This document shows positions 20,987 through 31,483 of a stretch of DNA of 64,000 bases, piece after piece. Within the stretch, counting starts at the first letter, position 1. Every line of letters begins with the position of its first letter. A program made the position numbers and the translations under genes. The DNA is from Malaya genurostris (taxonomy: Eukaryota > Arthropoda > Insecta > Diptera > Culicidae). Below the pieces are notes generated by a model. It ran no database searches. It was not told where the DNA came from and saw nothing but the letters and a program-made list of their open reading frames with translations. The stretch is from assembly GCF_030247185.1 (NCBI RefSeq), contig NC_080572.1, positions 154,240,365 through 154,304,364 on the forward strand. Direction: 5' to 3'.

Positions 20987-22791
20987 TATAAACGGCTAAA
21001 TAAGGCGCTCTATTATGATTATCAATGCAGCATCCAGAACAATCTTAAAACTAATTTTAAACGTTTCTGGAATCATGTCAACGACCAGAGAAAGGAATCT
21101 GGATTACCAACTCACATGTCCTTTGGTGAATTGAATGCATCGACCTCTGCTGGTATTAGCAATTTATTCCGTATTCAATTTATTAGTATTTTTTCCGATG
21201 AAACTTTAACTACACAACAAATTTTATGGGCTGTCAGTAACGTTCCACTCCGTTCATCGATTTTTCCTCACCTTAGGATTACGACTGTTGCCGTTAACAA
21301 TGCGTGTTTAAAGCTGAAACCATCTTCAAGTGCAGGTCCTGATGGTATACCGTCACTAGTGTTAAAAAAATGCTCTAGAAGCCTTTTTGTACCACTCACG
21401 ATGCTGTTTAATATCTTACTTCAACGTGGAGTTTTTCCAGAGTCATGGAAGATTGCTTATATTTTTCCTGTTTACAAGAAAGGCGACAAATCCCACATTT
21501 CAAACTATCGGGGAATTGCCGCTTTATGTGCCGTATCAAAACTATTCGAAATAATAGTACTAGATTTTATAGTTCACAACTGCTCCAATTATATATGTGA
21601 TACTCTACATGGGTTTATGCCAAAACGATCTACGTCCACAAATCTCGTTTCATATACGTCTTATATCATTCGTTCATTGCAAGCACAACATCAAGTAGAC
21701 GCTATTTATACGGATTTCTCCGCAGCTTTCGACAAGATTAATCACCAGATAGCAGTTGCCAAGCTCGAAAGGCTAGGATTCAGCGGATCATTCCTTAATT
21801 GGCTTGAATCATACCTGACGGGTCGCAGTATGTCATTTAAAATAGGTGACTGTGTCACTTCATCATTCATCGCAAGCTCCGGAGTCCCCCAAGGAAGCCA
21901 TCTGGGGCCGTTCATATTTCTTATATATCTCAACGATTTGAATTTTTCGTTGAAGTGCATGAAGCTATCTTTCGCCGATGATTTTAAGCTATTTTATCTC
22001 ATCAAGAATCCTGATGACACCGGTTTCTTGCAGTCTCAATTAAATGTATTTCTGAATTGGTGCAACGTTAACAGGATGATGCTAAAAGCATCAACATGTT
22101 CCATCATTTCTTTCTCTCGCAAAAGAACAACAATCACGTATGATTATACTATTTCGCAAACCATCCTAAAACGGGAGTCAACAATCAAGGATTTAGGAGT
22201 GCTACTGGATTCTAAACATAATTTCAAAGATCATGTAGAATATACAATCTCTAAAGAATCTAAGAAGTTGGGACTCATTTTTCGCATTGCAAAAATTTTT
22301 GACAACATAAATCGTTATATAGCGCATTAGTTCGCTCGATCCTTGAGTACGCTGTCGTTGTTTGGGCACCGTATTATCAAACTGATAAGCTGCGAATTGA
22401 AACTGTTCAGCGGAAATTTGTTCGTTTCGCTTTGCGCCTTCTGCCATGGAGAGATGCATCAAATCTTCCAAGCTACGAAAATCGATGTAGACTCATAAAT
22501 CTCGATTTGCTATCTGTTCGCCGGGATACCATCAAACCTGTTTCCGTTGCGGACTTAATCCAATCCCGGATTGACTGCGCTGATCTCCTACAACTGCCAA
22601 ATTTTGACATCCATCGTCGTAATTTGCGATTCAATCCTTTTCTCCGAGTTCCTCGCGCTAGAACTAACTACGGTTTCAATGAATCAGTCTCCAGTATGTG
22701 TCGCTTATTCAACAGTTGTTCTAACGAGTTCGATCTTCATTTACCTCGAAATACTGTCAAAAACCTATTTATTGGGTTCTTTTCTAGCTAA
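20987..22791 (+). pseudogene. reverse transcriptase ORF2, one frameshift from intact
   Basis: A 448-residue open frame to 22330 carries the pre-RT linker (NFKRFWNHVNDQRK), SAGPDGIPSLVLKKC, FPVYKKGDKSHISNYRGI, HGFMPKRSTSTNL, IYTDFSAAFDKINH (catalytic D), SSGVPQGSHLGP and FADD at nt 21971-21982 (with F in place of Y). Near 22320 a 1-nt loss shifts the frame; the other frame continues at LVRSILEYAVVVWA to a normal C-terminus ending at 22791. The endonuclease is missing through 5' truncation. This is one of the best-preserved RT domains in the window. Confidence 0.85.
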
Positions 22792-23080
22792 CTTTATTAG
22801 TTTTACTATTCGAATACCGTTTAAACATACATGACTAATGTTAGCGTTGAAGTTTTTGATTAGGATAGTGATAGCACAAGATAAGGTAAGATGATTGCCA
22901 CCTGTCAGATTAGGATTTGTCTGGAACCGTTAATATTTTATTTTCATTCAACCCCCATTCCGTCTCTCCATCATCTTCATTTGAAACTAACTAGATTCGT
23001 TCGCCTAAATTAACCTGGTCGTTATTTCCTCTTTTTTCTGTCTTCCACCACCCATTTTGATCACTAATTAGATCTACATG
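22792..23080 (+). other. 3' UTR, proximal part
   Basis: Non-coding and pyrimidine-rich. It stops at GATCTACATG, directly at the gypsy-3 LTR. Its last motif, TCTTCCACCACCCATTTTGAT, resembles TCTATCTTCCACCATCTTTTTGAT at 31098-31121 in the distal part, so the UTR has a degenerate internal repeat. Confidence 0.6.
23077..23080. repeat. gypsy-3 target-site duplication, left
   Basis: CATG precedes the LTR start (TGTAGGCTCC) and is repeated after the other LTR at 31071-31074. Four-base YRYR duplications are characteristic of errantivirus-type gypsy integrases; the wider target ACATGT is a fully alternating purine-pyrimidine palindrome. Confidence 0.85.
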
Positions 23081-24110
23081 TGTAGGCTCCCGGCCGAGCG
23101 GTGGCGGAAGAGGAATAACGAAGAGGATGTTTCTTTTTGTTCTATACGGAATAATACCGCGAAATTCACCTTTTTTTTTCTGAGTTTATAGTTTATCTTT
23201 TTATGCTTTTCACTTAACAGCTACTTATTCTCAATAGTGCAGGATTAGGCTGTTTTGGGAGTTCTTTCCCACAATCTAGCAAAAGTCACTAACGATTGTT
23301 AATAAGGCTAACACTTCACGCAGTCTCACTAAGTTCGGCATATCATTAAGTTTACGCACATATGATCGTATGTCCTACTGCAGTACAATCTAGTGCACAC
23401 TCCACTAGTTTGAAAATCTATTCCCAACACTTCATGGTGATCTCAAACACTTTTCACTTAATTCTTCAGAAATTGAGTCTGGTCTGAGCTGAACCGAGCT
23501 GAACTCTACTTTTCACTTAATTCTTCAGAAATTGAGTCTGGTCTGAGCTGAACCGAGCTGAACTCTACTTTTCACTTAATTCTTCAGAAATTGAGTCTGG
23601 TCTGAGCTGAACCGAGCTGAACTCTACTTTTCACTTAATTCTTCAGAAATTGCGTCTGGTCTGTGCTGAACCGAGCTGAACTCTACTTTTCACTTAATTC
23701 TTCAGAAATTGCGTCTGGTCTGTGCTGAACCGAGCTGAACTCTACTTTTCACTTAATTCTTCAGAAATTGCGTCTGGTCTGAGCTGAACCGAGCTGAACT
23801 CTACTTTTCACTTAATTCTTCAGAAATTGCGTCTGGTCTGTGCTGAACCGAGCTGGACTCTACTGAACTGAACTCTGATTTTTTTCCGACTAGTGGTTTT
23901 TATGTTCCTAACATTTCACTAGCTGTTCGGCCTAAACCCGAGACCATCGTGAACGTTACCGCGGTTGTCCGTGAAATTTCTTTGTTTACGCAGAGCACCT
24001 CAGTGTCGCGTAAACAAAAAACACCTCAGCAACCCCGAGCACATTCCAAGAGCGCGTAAACAAAAACTGCTGCGCCAATGCAAACCAGCAAATTTGCTAA
24101 GGACGCTGCA
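23081..24110 (-). repeat. gypsy-3 3' LTR (1030 bp)
   Basis: Runs TGTAGGCTCC...GGACGCTGCA (TG..CA). Compared base by base with 30042-31070 it has one extra T in the run near 23171 and C for T near 23886. It contains a 7-copy 59-bp minisatellite. The first 75 bases resemble the start of the gypsy-2 family LTR (GGCTCCCGGCCGAGCGGTGGCGG against AGCTCCCGGCCGAGCGATGGCGG), so the families are related. Confidence 0.95.
23450..23868. repeat. 59-bp minisatellite inside the 3' LTR, 7 copies
   Basis: Units begin CTTTTCACTTAATTCTTCAG and include two imperfect GAGCTGAAC motifs. Copies 1-3 carry TTGAGTCTGG, copies 4-7 TTGCGTCTGG. The same array with the same order of variants is in the other LTR. Confidence 0.95.
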
Positions 24111-24854
24111 TGCCCCCTTACTTACTGAGCTTGATGATACCTTAAGGGTTAGCATCAAGTCGATTGTGATGGTATCGGACTTAGGCGCGAGGATATGGGT
24201 ACTAAAAAATTTTGTATAGTTTTCATAACTTAATGATAATCTTGGATTGTAAATTTTAGCTCGGCTTATTGACTTTGTGGACAGAAAAATATTCCGATTT
24301 TATCTAGTCAGCTGTTATCATCCTCAATTGAAGTATCCTGAAACGGATTGCTTAGGTGTTTTTGATTTCATGTGTTTTCGTTTTGCTCTGTATTTTATTA
24401 TTCCTTTTGTTTAATAAGGCTAGTATACAATATGCGTTTTTAGTTTTGCTGGGAACAATAAACCGTACAAAGGTTATTTGAAAGTTTAGTATGCTATAAT
24501 TATAATTTTGAGATACATACACGGCTTGGTTTTCTCCACTAATAAGTAAAATTTCTAAACAGTCTGATCGGTACTCTAGAAGAAGAAGTTCTCTTTACTT
24601 TGTATTATGGGGGGGGGGGGCGGGGACTATTTCGATGGTTGGACGTAGAAATAGGATACACGTACGCAAGAGCGGTTCGAAACACACGGCAGAGAAAACT
24701 TTCAAAATCGTAATATTTATTTAGAGACCTACCTACACAACACGTGCAAATTTACAAGCACACATTTTCGATGCGTTTTGTTATGTTTTGTGAGTGGAAC
24801 AAAAAACAGTGAATTTATGCTTCGATTCGTCGCTGCTGCTTTAGCTGCCATTCT
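24111..24854 (-). other. gypsy-3 3' untranslated region and polypurine tract
   Basis: Directly inside the 3' LTR the minus strand reads AAGTAAGGGGGCA, a good polypurine tract for plus-strand priming. The gypsy-1 equivalent is at 4411-4425. The rest is AT-rich with a 12-G run at 24609-24620. No ORF. Confidence 0.65.
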
Positions 24855-26954
24855 TTAAATAACGGATATGTTGCGGGTACTTCTTTTTGGTGTTCGTATT
24901 GTTTCCGAGCTATTCCCTGTTTTGCTGCCAATTCCTATCTCTCTATTTCTTAATTCTATTATCGTGAACGGTTCCACATACTCATTTTCCGTTTCTGTTT
25001 CTCTGTTGGTGCTTTTTTGTCTCGGTTCTACAGAGATTGTCGGTATTGGTTCTTCTTGAGTCTCCGCTATCGGTCGTGCTCTTCCGTTCTTATTCATCAA
25101 AATAGGCCCTGATATCATGTCTTTAGTTATGGGTTTTCCTCCCTTACTATTTTCGTTTGTAATCGTTATATCGTACAATTCTATGTCTGAAGTTTTGATT
25201 TTCTTTCTTTCGACGTTTCCGTTGCTTTTTATAACTTTCGTTGTGCTACAGCATGAAATTTTTCCTTTATGACAATAGGCACAGCCACTTATTATGCTCA
25301 GGCTTATTATGATAATCGTGCTTATGCTTATCCATGGGTATTCCAGTGGTGCGTAAGTCATGTTCTGTAATTCTATTTTTCTTTCCTTTAGTTTCTTCAC
25401 ATCTATTCCTATATCAAAGAGGCGTTTGTTGTTTATAAACGTATATAGCATGTTCTTTTTATCCAATACCGGTATATCTGTGTGCTTAGATATCTCCTTT
25501 TGTTCTATCGGCTCCTCCAAGATTTTCATGAGGTATATTGGTTCCTCGGCTTCTTCTTTATCTTGGTGTCTGATGATTACCTCACTAGTTTTCAGCATCG
25601 TGCCGTGTTTCAATTCCATAGTCCCCACTCCTAATATTTCTTTTCTTTCAATTCTTTCGCCATTAGTTTGCGTTATATTAATTTCTGTTGATCTTGGCGC
25701 CACATACACCCATATATTTGGCCGCGCTGTTTCGAACCACATTGTATGATTTAACCTAAGTGCGCGGGCATCACAGGTCCTTGCCGTTCCTTTAAAAACC
25801 ATATTTGCGAGGCACTCGCTGCTTGTCTCTAGATTGCCTTCCATTTTAGTCATATTACATATCTTCGTCCCAATATAGTCACTGCATCCTTTGTACGTCT
25901 TATCATCTATGACATATCCCCATCTCCTGTTTTTCTCTACCATTATTATGTTTCTCTTGAGATGTGTTAGCGTTACTATATTACCATGCATTCGTGGCAT
26001 AACTATTCCCCTTAGTGTCGTAAACTCTGCTTTTGTAACCAGTGGTATCGCTAGTTTTACTTTCAATGTACCTCTTTCATCCATAATGTGTGTGATTCTG
26101 GCCATGTTAAATATTTCCAAACTTAAATAACCGTTTTCTGTTCGCGGGAAGTCTGTATTTCCCGTCGATCTTTTCCCCTGTGTCTCCATTTCCTTTAGCA
26201 ATTGCATGGGTTCTGCTAGCTCCGTTATTATTTCAATTGCTCCCGCCTCCCCGGCTAGTATTTTTAATGCAAGTATTTGTCTATGACGTATTCTCCGTAC
26301 GATGTTTCGCCATTCCACTACTTTTCTTATTGCTGTCATTTCCATCAACAATAAGTCTCTTGTTGATTCTGTTTGGTTCATGTCCCTGAGAACCTCGTTT
26401 TTCATTTCTTCGTCTTTCCGATATGTTTCAATAGCCTTCAGATCTATCTGATGCACTGACTCATTCACCAAGTTATAAATTGAATCGACGGCTGCAGTTT
26501 GTTGATACGTTAGCTCTTTTATTTTTTCCTCATTGCCTCTTAGCCTATCTATATCCATATCCATTCTTCTCCTATCTTCGGAGTCCATTAGGCCTATCGC
26601 GTTCCACACGCTTCGGCGTTTCCTTCCCCTCGGCGATCTCCTTATCATTTCTCCGAGGTCGTATATTTCTTTGCTATCTTCCTCAAACATTTTAATTAAC
26701 TCCCTGCACCGGTTAGGATCTATCGTTCTTGGTGCAGCTTTGCAGTCCTCCACCAGGGACTGTACCCCCGGTCTAGTTCTATCCACAATTGTTAGTAATT
26801 CTTCCAAATTTACACTCACCCTAACATCATATGATCCGCTTATCGTTCGCGCTATCCCCAGTTTCTGTAACACGAGATTCCCATCGTAACTTCCGCTGTT
26901 TTCTCCTAATATTTCGATAGCCGTCATGATACTGGAATGTATACAAGCAGACAC
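24855..26954 (-). CDS. env: envelope-like glycoprotein of an insect endogenous retrovirus (699 aa)
   Basis: One uninterrupted minus-strand frame. Residues 109-114 (RGRKRR) form a furin-type cleavage site and are followed by SVWNAIG, the start of a presumed fusion subunit. Long charged helical stretches (about 115-260) follow, with several N-x-S/T sites, scattered cysteines and one strong membrane segment (WISISTIIIISLSIIS, about 541-556) before a cytoplasmic tail of about 140 residues. This matches the plan of errantivirus Env proteins related to baculovirus F. A signal peptide is not obvious at this start; in gypsy the env message is spliced, so the true N-terminus may differ. No stop or frameshift is seen. 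Confidence 0.8.
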   Translation of the reverse strand: MSACIHSSIMTAIEILGENSGSYDGNLVLQKLGIARTISGSYDVRVSVNLEELLTIVDRTRPGVQSLVEDCKAAPRTIDPNRCRELIKMFEEDSKEIYDLGEMIRRSPRGRKRRSVWNAIGLMDSEDRRRMDMDIDRLRGNEEKIKELTYQQTAAVDSIYNLVNESVHQIDLKAIETYRKDEEMKNEVLRDMNQTESTRDLLLMEMTAIRKVVEWRNIVRRIRHRQILALKILAGEAGAIEIITELAEPMQLLKEMETQGKRSTGNTDFPRTENGYLSLEIFNMARITHIMDERGTLKVKLAIPLVTKAEFTTLRGIVMPRMHGNIVTLTHLKRNIIMVEKNRRWGYVIDDKTYKGCSDYIGTKICNMTKMEGNLETSSECLANMVFKGTARTCDARALRLNHTMWFETARPNIWVYVAPRSTEINITQTNGERIERKEILGVGTMELKHGTMLKTSEVIIRHQDKEEAEEPIYLMKILEEPIEQKEISKHTDIPVLDKKNMLYTFINNKRLFDIGIDVKKLKERKIELQNMTYAPLEYPWISISTIIIISLSIISGCAYCHKGKISCCSTTKVIKSNGNVERKKIKTSDIELYDITITNENSKGGKPITKDMISGPILMNKNGRARPIAETQEEPIPTISVEPRQKSTNRETETENEYVEPFTIIELRNREIGIGSKTGNSSETIRTPKRSTRNISVI

Positions 26955-27441
26955 ATTCCAAACGTGAAAACTCTTGGATTTGTTAATGAAAGAATTTTTT
27001 TCTTAAGATTATAGTACAAAAAAAAACAACTGATACTAATAATCCTTAAAAATATGAAATGTGTTTTCGCCGCCCATGCTTAGTCGCGCGCATTTGTCTG
27101 CATGCATATTCATAGGTGCTTCTAAATCGAGTTTAGCCTGTATTTTTTTTCGCGATGGTTTCATTTGTTTTTGCCGAGCGCCCATCGTTCTGGCGCATGC
27201 AACGCTTGCTTGGTTTTGCTGTGCGCGGCAGAAAGTTGGACTGTTTAATGTTTACAGCTTACTATGCCGCGTAGTTTTGTTTCTCGAGTGCGTCTGTTGT
27301 TGAAAAGAAAAAAATCAAGTCCATATCCGTTTAGCCTGATATTGACCTTGGCGCTAAATTTGTGATACTTTATAGCGATTGAATTTGTGATACTGCAATG
27401 ATTAACCAAAAACTGTTCCAATATAAATTCCCATTAGAAAC
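26955..27441 (-). other. pol-env intergenic region of gypsy-3
   Basis: About 490 bp between the pol stop (27442) and the first env methionine. It has no ORF of note on the minus strand. If env is expressed by splicing, as in gypsy, the acceptor should lie here or just inside env; I could not single one out. Confidence 0.5.
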
Positions 27442-29555
27442 TTAATCCGTGTACTTCTTCAATCTGTTGTTATGAATCTTTTCTAATCTGTTTCCGTTTT
27501 TGATAGTTGTCGTTTGTTCGCTAGGGAGAGCAACTACTTCGTAGGTCCTCTCCATAGCGACTGTAATTTCTGTCCTGCTCCTGTGGGGTTGGCTTTAACT
27601 AGTACCAAGTCTCCCCACATTGGTTGCCATTCATTGGAGCTTCTATCGTACAACTCCTTCCGTTTTTCTTTGGATTTTACTAGATTTTCTCGTGCTTGAG
27701 TATGTAATCGCTTGAATGTCGATCGCATTTCGTTCACGTAGTCTTCGTAGTATAAACCATCATTGTCATATTTGTAAATTGAATTCGGAATATTTGCCCG
27801 TTTTCCATATAATAACTCAAACGGCGTGTAGCCAGTAGATGAGTTTATGGTCGTGTTATATTCGAACGTGAAGAATGGTAACAACTGATCCCAGGTTGTT
27901 GGGTCGCTACCCACGTACTGTCTAAGATAAGTTTTCAATTCCCTATTTGATCTCTCCACGAGGTTTGCTTGTGGGTGGTAGGTACTTGTAGTAATCTTCT
28001 TAATTTTTAAAATTTTACATACGTTTTTCATTAGAGAACTTACGAAATTTGTTCCATTGTCGGTTACCAGTTCGGCCGGTGTCCCAAATTTACATATATA
28101 ATGGTCTACGAATGTTTGAGCAACTGTGGAGCTCTCTTGATTTGTCATGGGTGCTACGATTAAATATCTGGTCAGATCGTCTTGCATAACCAGACCATAT
28201 CTGTTACCCCAGTCTGATTCTGGGAGTACTACTATGTCCATATATAATTTCTCGAATGGTTCAGAAGATGTTGTAGTTATCTTCATCGGAATTTTGTTTG
28301 CCCTGCCAATCTTATTTTTCTGGCACGAGTCGCATTGTTTGACATAATTCTCGATGTCTTGGCGCATATTTTTCCATTGGAACAGCGGGCTCATTCGCAT
28401 CCGCATACGTTTGCTACCTACATGTCCGCCTAAGGGAGAATCGTGGAATTCTTTTAATACTGTCTCGCGATCCTCCTCTGCTACAAGCACTCGATCCTTC
28501 TCTGGGGCGTGTAATGTGAATATCTTGCCAAATTTCTTGGCAATAAACCTTAGTGCCGTCGACTCAGGAGCCCTTTTCAAGTTCCTGAATGAAATGATTT
28601 GAATGTTTTCCGCATTTCTTACGTATTCGGGGCAGTTTGTAAAGGCATCCATTAGCCCTCCCAAAAGTACGTGTGTATCTGTTAATGATTTCTTGGACCC
28701 GTTCAAAATCAACCCCCATAGCTTCCTATTCGGAATTTCAAAGATCCTTCCGTTCAAGTGGTCCTTTAGACCATGAGGTAATTCTACGATTTCCTCCAAT
28801 TCCTTGTATGCTGATTTGCTGTTTACTATTACGAATGTAGCCTCAGCGTTGTTTTCGTCGATTTTCTTTGTCGAAATTTTTAATCGATTGAATTCAATGT
28901 CGTTCTCTCTGGTACATATATCGTACTCCTCGAGGAACGAGAATCCTCCCAAATCTTCCTTCTCATCGCATCCAAAATCGATGTTTTCCAACCCGTCCAT
29001 GTGTGGGTTCCATTCAGTTTTCTGTTTATTTTCAAATAACGCGAATCGCCCGGATTCATCCCTAATTTGCTTGGGGTTCACTCTACTCTCTGCATCTTTC
29101 TGCTTCGCAAGATCTTCTTCTGCTTGCTGGTGTTGGCGTTTTTGTTTTCTCGTTACTACCGATATGGTGTGTGGGGTCTCATCCTGTTCGGGCAATCTCG
29201 ATAAAAAGTCTGCTACGACATTGTCCTTGCCTTGTTTGTAGCGAATGTCTATTTCCAATCCTTGTAATTTTAATCGTAACCGTGTTAGCGTTGGCGAAGT
29301 TTCCTTCAAGTGCCATATTGAAATTAACGGTCTGTGGTCTGTGTAGACGATGAATTTTTGATTATAAATGAAGTGTTTGAACTTGTTTACCGCCCAGACA
29401 ATGGCCAACAATTCCTTCTCAATCGTATGGTACCTTCTTTCAGCACCTACTAGGCCTCTACTGGCATATGCTATTGGTCTATCGATAGACTTTTCGTTAG
29501 ATAGTACAGATCCATTTAAGATAATTTCAAAATTACTTGCTCCGGTATTTCCCAT
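27442..29555 (-). pseudogene. pol: gypsy-3 pol: RNase H and integrase
   Basis: The 673-codon frame starts in RNase H, where the expected TDAS is TGAS (the first catalytic Asp is lost), then ELLAIVWAV, YTDHRPL and DNVVADFLSRLP. The integrase follows: zinc-binding HVGSKRM...QCDSCQ, then the D,D,E core (LYMDIVV, VTDNGTNF, LVERSNRELK) and the GPY/F module, where a 1-nt loss at about 27537 turns WRGPYEVV into a stop. The shifted frame runs on to a normal end at 27442. The RT is deleted upstream. The integrase core itself looks intact. Confidence 0.85.
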
Positions 29556-30041
29556 ATGTGAAGATTAGTTGTAAATATAAACCAAAAATCACTACATAAA
29601 ACCATCGAATCGGTTCTTTATAGAACCATCGAAAATCTATTCTAACGGGCTATCAGAAATTTTACTCCTCAACGTAAAAAAAAACAAACTGTGTGATGTA
29701 AATAATTTCCAAGCCGTGTATGTAAATAACTCGTCTTTTAGTATCAATGCACGGTCCTGACATTTTACAATTATGCTATCATTAACTTAGGTTTCATTTT
29801 TTTTTTCTTTTGCGAATTTATAGTACTATATTCGGCAACGGCCCGATCAGGCGTGGTTGCCCCAATTCACTGTTGAATGTAGATGTCGAACAAAGCGCAC
29901 TGAATGCGCATGGATTACTTACTCGATCAACATGATGAACATCCCCCTTCTGCCGATCATCTCCGAATTCTGGTAGTCACTTGGGTTTGCGTTCCGATGA
30001 TGTCTTCCTTTGCCTCGCAAAGGACCGCCGCTGTCACCACT
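29556..30041 (-). other. gypsy-3 leader joined to the pol deletion breakpoint
   Basis: From the 5' LTR inward (minus strand) there is a primer-binding-like site and then about 450 bp of leader without an ORF, before RNase H begins at 29555. Gag, protease and RT (roughly 4 kb in gypsy-2) are absent. The exact breakpoint is probably between 29560 and 29700. Confidence 0.6.
30022..30039 (-). promoter_or_regulatory. candidate tRNA primer-binding site
   Basis: Two bases inside the 5' LTR the minus strand reads TGGTGACAGCGGCGGTCC. The first 11 bases recur at the same distance from the gypsy-2 5' LTR (TGGTGACAGCG at 49810). A TGG start is required to pair with a tRNA CCA end. I do not assign the tRNA. 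Confidence 0.65.
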
Positions 30042-31070
30042 TGTAGGCTCCCGGCCGAGCGGTGGCGGAAGAGGAATAACGAAGAGGATGTTTCTTTTTG
30101 TTCTATACGGAATAATACCGCGAAATTCACCTTTTTTTTCTGAGTTTATAGTTTATCTTTTTATGCTTTTCACTTAACAGCTACTTATTCTCAATAGTGC
30201 AGGATTAGGCTGTTTTGGGAGTTCTTTCCCACAATCTAGCAAAAGTCACTAACGATTGTTAATAAGGCTAACACTTCACGCAGTCTCACTAAGTTCGGCA
30301 TATCATTAAGTTTACGCACATATGATCGTATGTCCTACTGCAGTACAATCTAGTGCACACTCCACTAGTTTGAAAATCTATTCCCAACACTTCATGGTGA
30401 TCTCAAACACTTTTCACTTAATTCTTCAGAAATTGAGTCTGGTCTGAGCTGAACCGAGCTGAACTCTACTTTTCACTTAATTCTTCAGAAATTGAGTCTG
30501 GTCTGAGCTGAACCGAGCTGAACTCTACTTTTCACTTAATTCTTCAGAAATTGAGTCTGGTCTGAGCTGAACCGAGCTGAACTCTACTTTTCACTTAATT
30601 CTTCAGAAATTGCGTCTGGTCTGTGCTGAACCGAGCTGAACTCTACTTTTCACTTAATTCTTCAGAAATTGCGTCTGGTCTGTGCTGAACCGAGCTGAAC
30701 TCTACTTTTCACTTAATTCTTCAGAAATTGCGTCTGGTCTGAGCTGAACCGAGCTGAACTCTACTTTTCACTTAATTCTTCAGAAATTGCGTCTGGTCTG
30801 TGCTGAACCGAGCTGGACTCTACTGAACTGAACTCTGATTTTTTTTCGACTAGTGGTTTTTATGTTCCTAACATTTCACTAGCTGTTCGGCCTAAACCCG
30901 AGACCATCGTGAACGTTACCGCGGTTGTCCGTGAAATTTCTTTGTTTACGCAGAGCACCTCAGTGTCGCGTAAACAAAAAACACCTCAGCAACCCCGAGC
31001 ACATTCCAAGAGCGCGTAAACAAAAACTGCTGCGCCAATGCAAACCAGCAAATTTGCTAAGGACGCTGCA
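30042..31070 (-). repeat. gypsy-3 5' LTR (1029 bp)
   Basis: Same sequence as 23081-24110 apart from the two differences noted there. It includes the 59-bp minisatellite at 30410-30828. As the 5' LTR of a minus-strand element, it should hold the promoter, reading leftward. Confidence 0.95.
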
Positions 31071-31482
31071 CATGTCGATTCTAACCTCGTCGTTTTTTTC
31101 TATCTTCCACCATCTTTTTGATAACTAATTAGGTATACATGCTGATTTCAACCCCGTCGTTCGTTTTCGCTCGTTTAGCACCCCCTCCACCAACCCTTGT
31201 TTTCAATTTACCCAACCACTTTTCTCCTCTCTCTCTCACCTTCTAAGTAAGAGTACTAATACTGCTATACTTGGTGTCATCAACTAGTTATAGTGTTATA
31301 AATTTAGTTTTAACTGTTAGTTTTAATTGTAGTGTTAGGCCTAAATGTATCTGTTGGATCTTTGTAATCTGTTGATACAAATGATGAGGAGGTTTTATGC
31401 CTGTTGGAGAGAGAGATTGATAAATTTCATCTCCACCGGGCTTTTCCCTGCTCCAAATAAATAAATAAATAAATAAATATCA
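31071..31482 (+). other. 3' UTR, distal part, with AAAT-repeat tail
   Basis: Begins with the second CATG of the duplication and ends GATAAATTTCATCTCCACCGG, CTTTTCCCTGCTCC, then (AAAT)n at 31455-31479. A closely similar end (GATGAATTTCATCTGGGCTTTTCCC...) lies at 34250-34335, so at least two copies of this tail family are present. Confidence 0.75.
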
Positions 31483-31483
31483 A

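Larger units (their letters stand above)
23081..31070 (-). mobile_element. gypsy-3: errantivirus-like Ty3/gypsy element, minus strand
   Basis: The element is bounded by two direct LTRs that differ at only two places (one T in a T-run and one C/T substitution), so it inserted recently. On the minus strand: 5' LTR, a primer-binding-like site, a 480-bp leader, pol from RNase H to integrase, an open env frame, a polypurine-like tract and the 3' LTR. Gag, protease and nearly all of the RT are deleted between about 29556 and the leader. It interrupts a non-LTR element. It cannot replicate by itself, but it could be mobilised or express env if transcribed. Confidence 0.9.
20987..31482 (+). mobile_element. 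non-LTR element split by gypsy-3 (20987-23080 and 31071-31482)
   Basis: ORF2 (20987-22791) is followed by a 3' UTR that breaks off at 23080. The same UTR resumes at 31071 and ends in an AAAT-repeat tail at 31455-31479. The join is supported by the CATG duplication around gypsy-3. The 5' end is truncated at the MITE border. The tail type and the C-terminal LPWRDASNLPSYENRC style are shared with the element at 58415. I leave the clade open (Jockey/CR1/Loner-like). Confidence 0.75.

Noticed and set aside
24868..26889. Plus-strand frames opposite env
   Set aside because: Hydrophobic antisense shadows of the env coding frame.
30022..30039. Naming the primer tRNA for the gypsy elements
   Set aside because: Only about 11 bases are conserved between the two sites and I could not match them to a particular tRNA with confidence.
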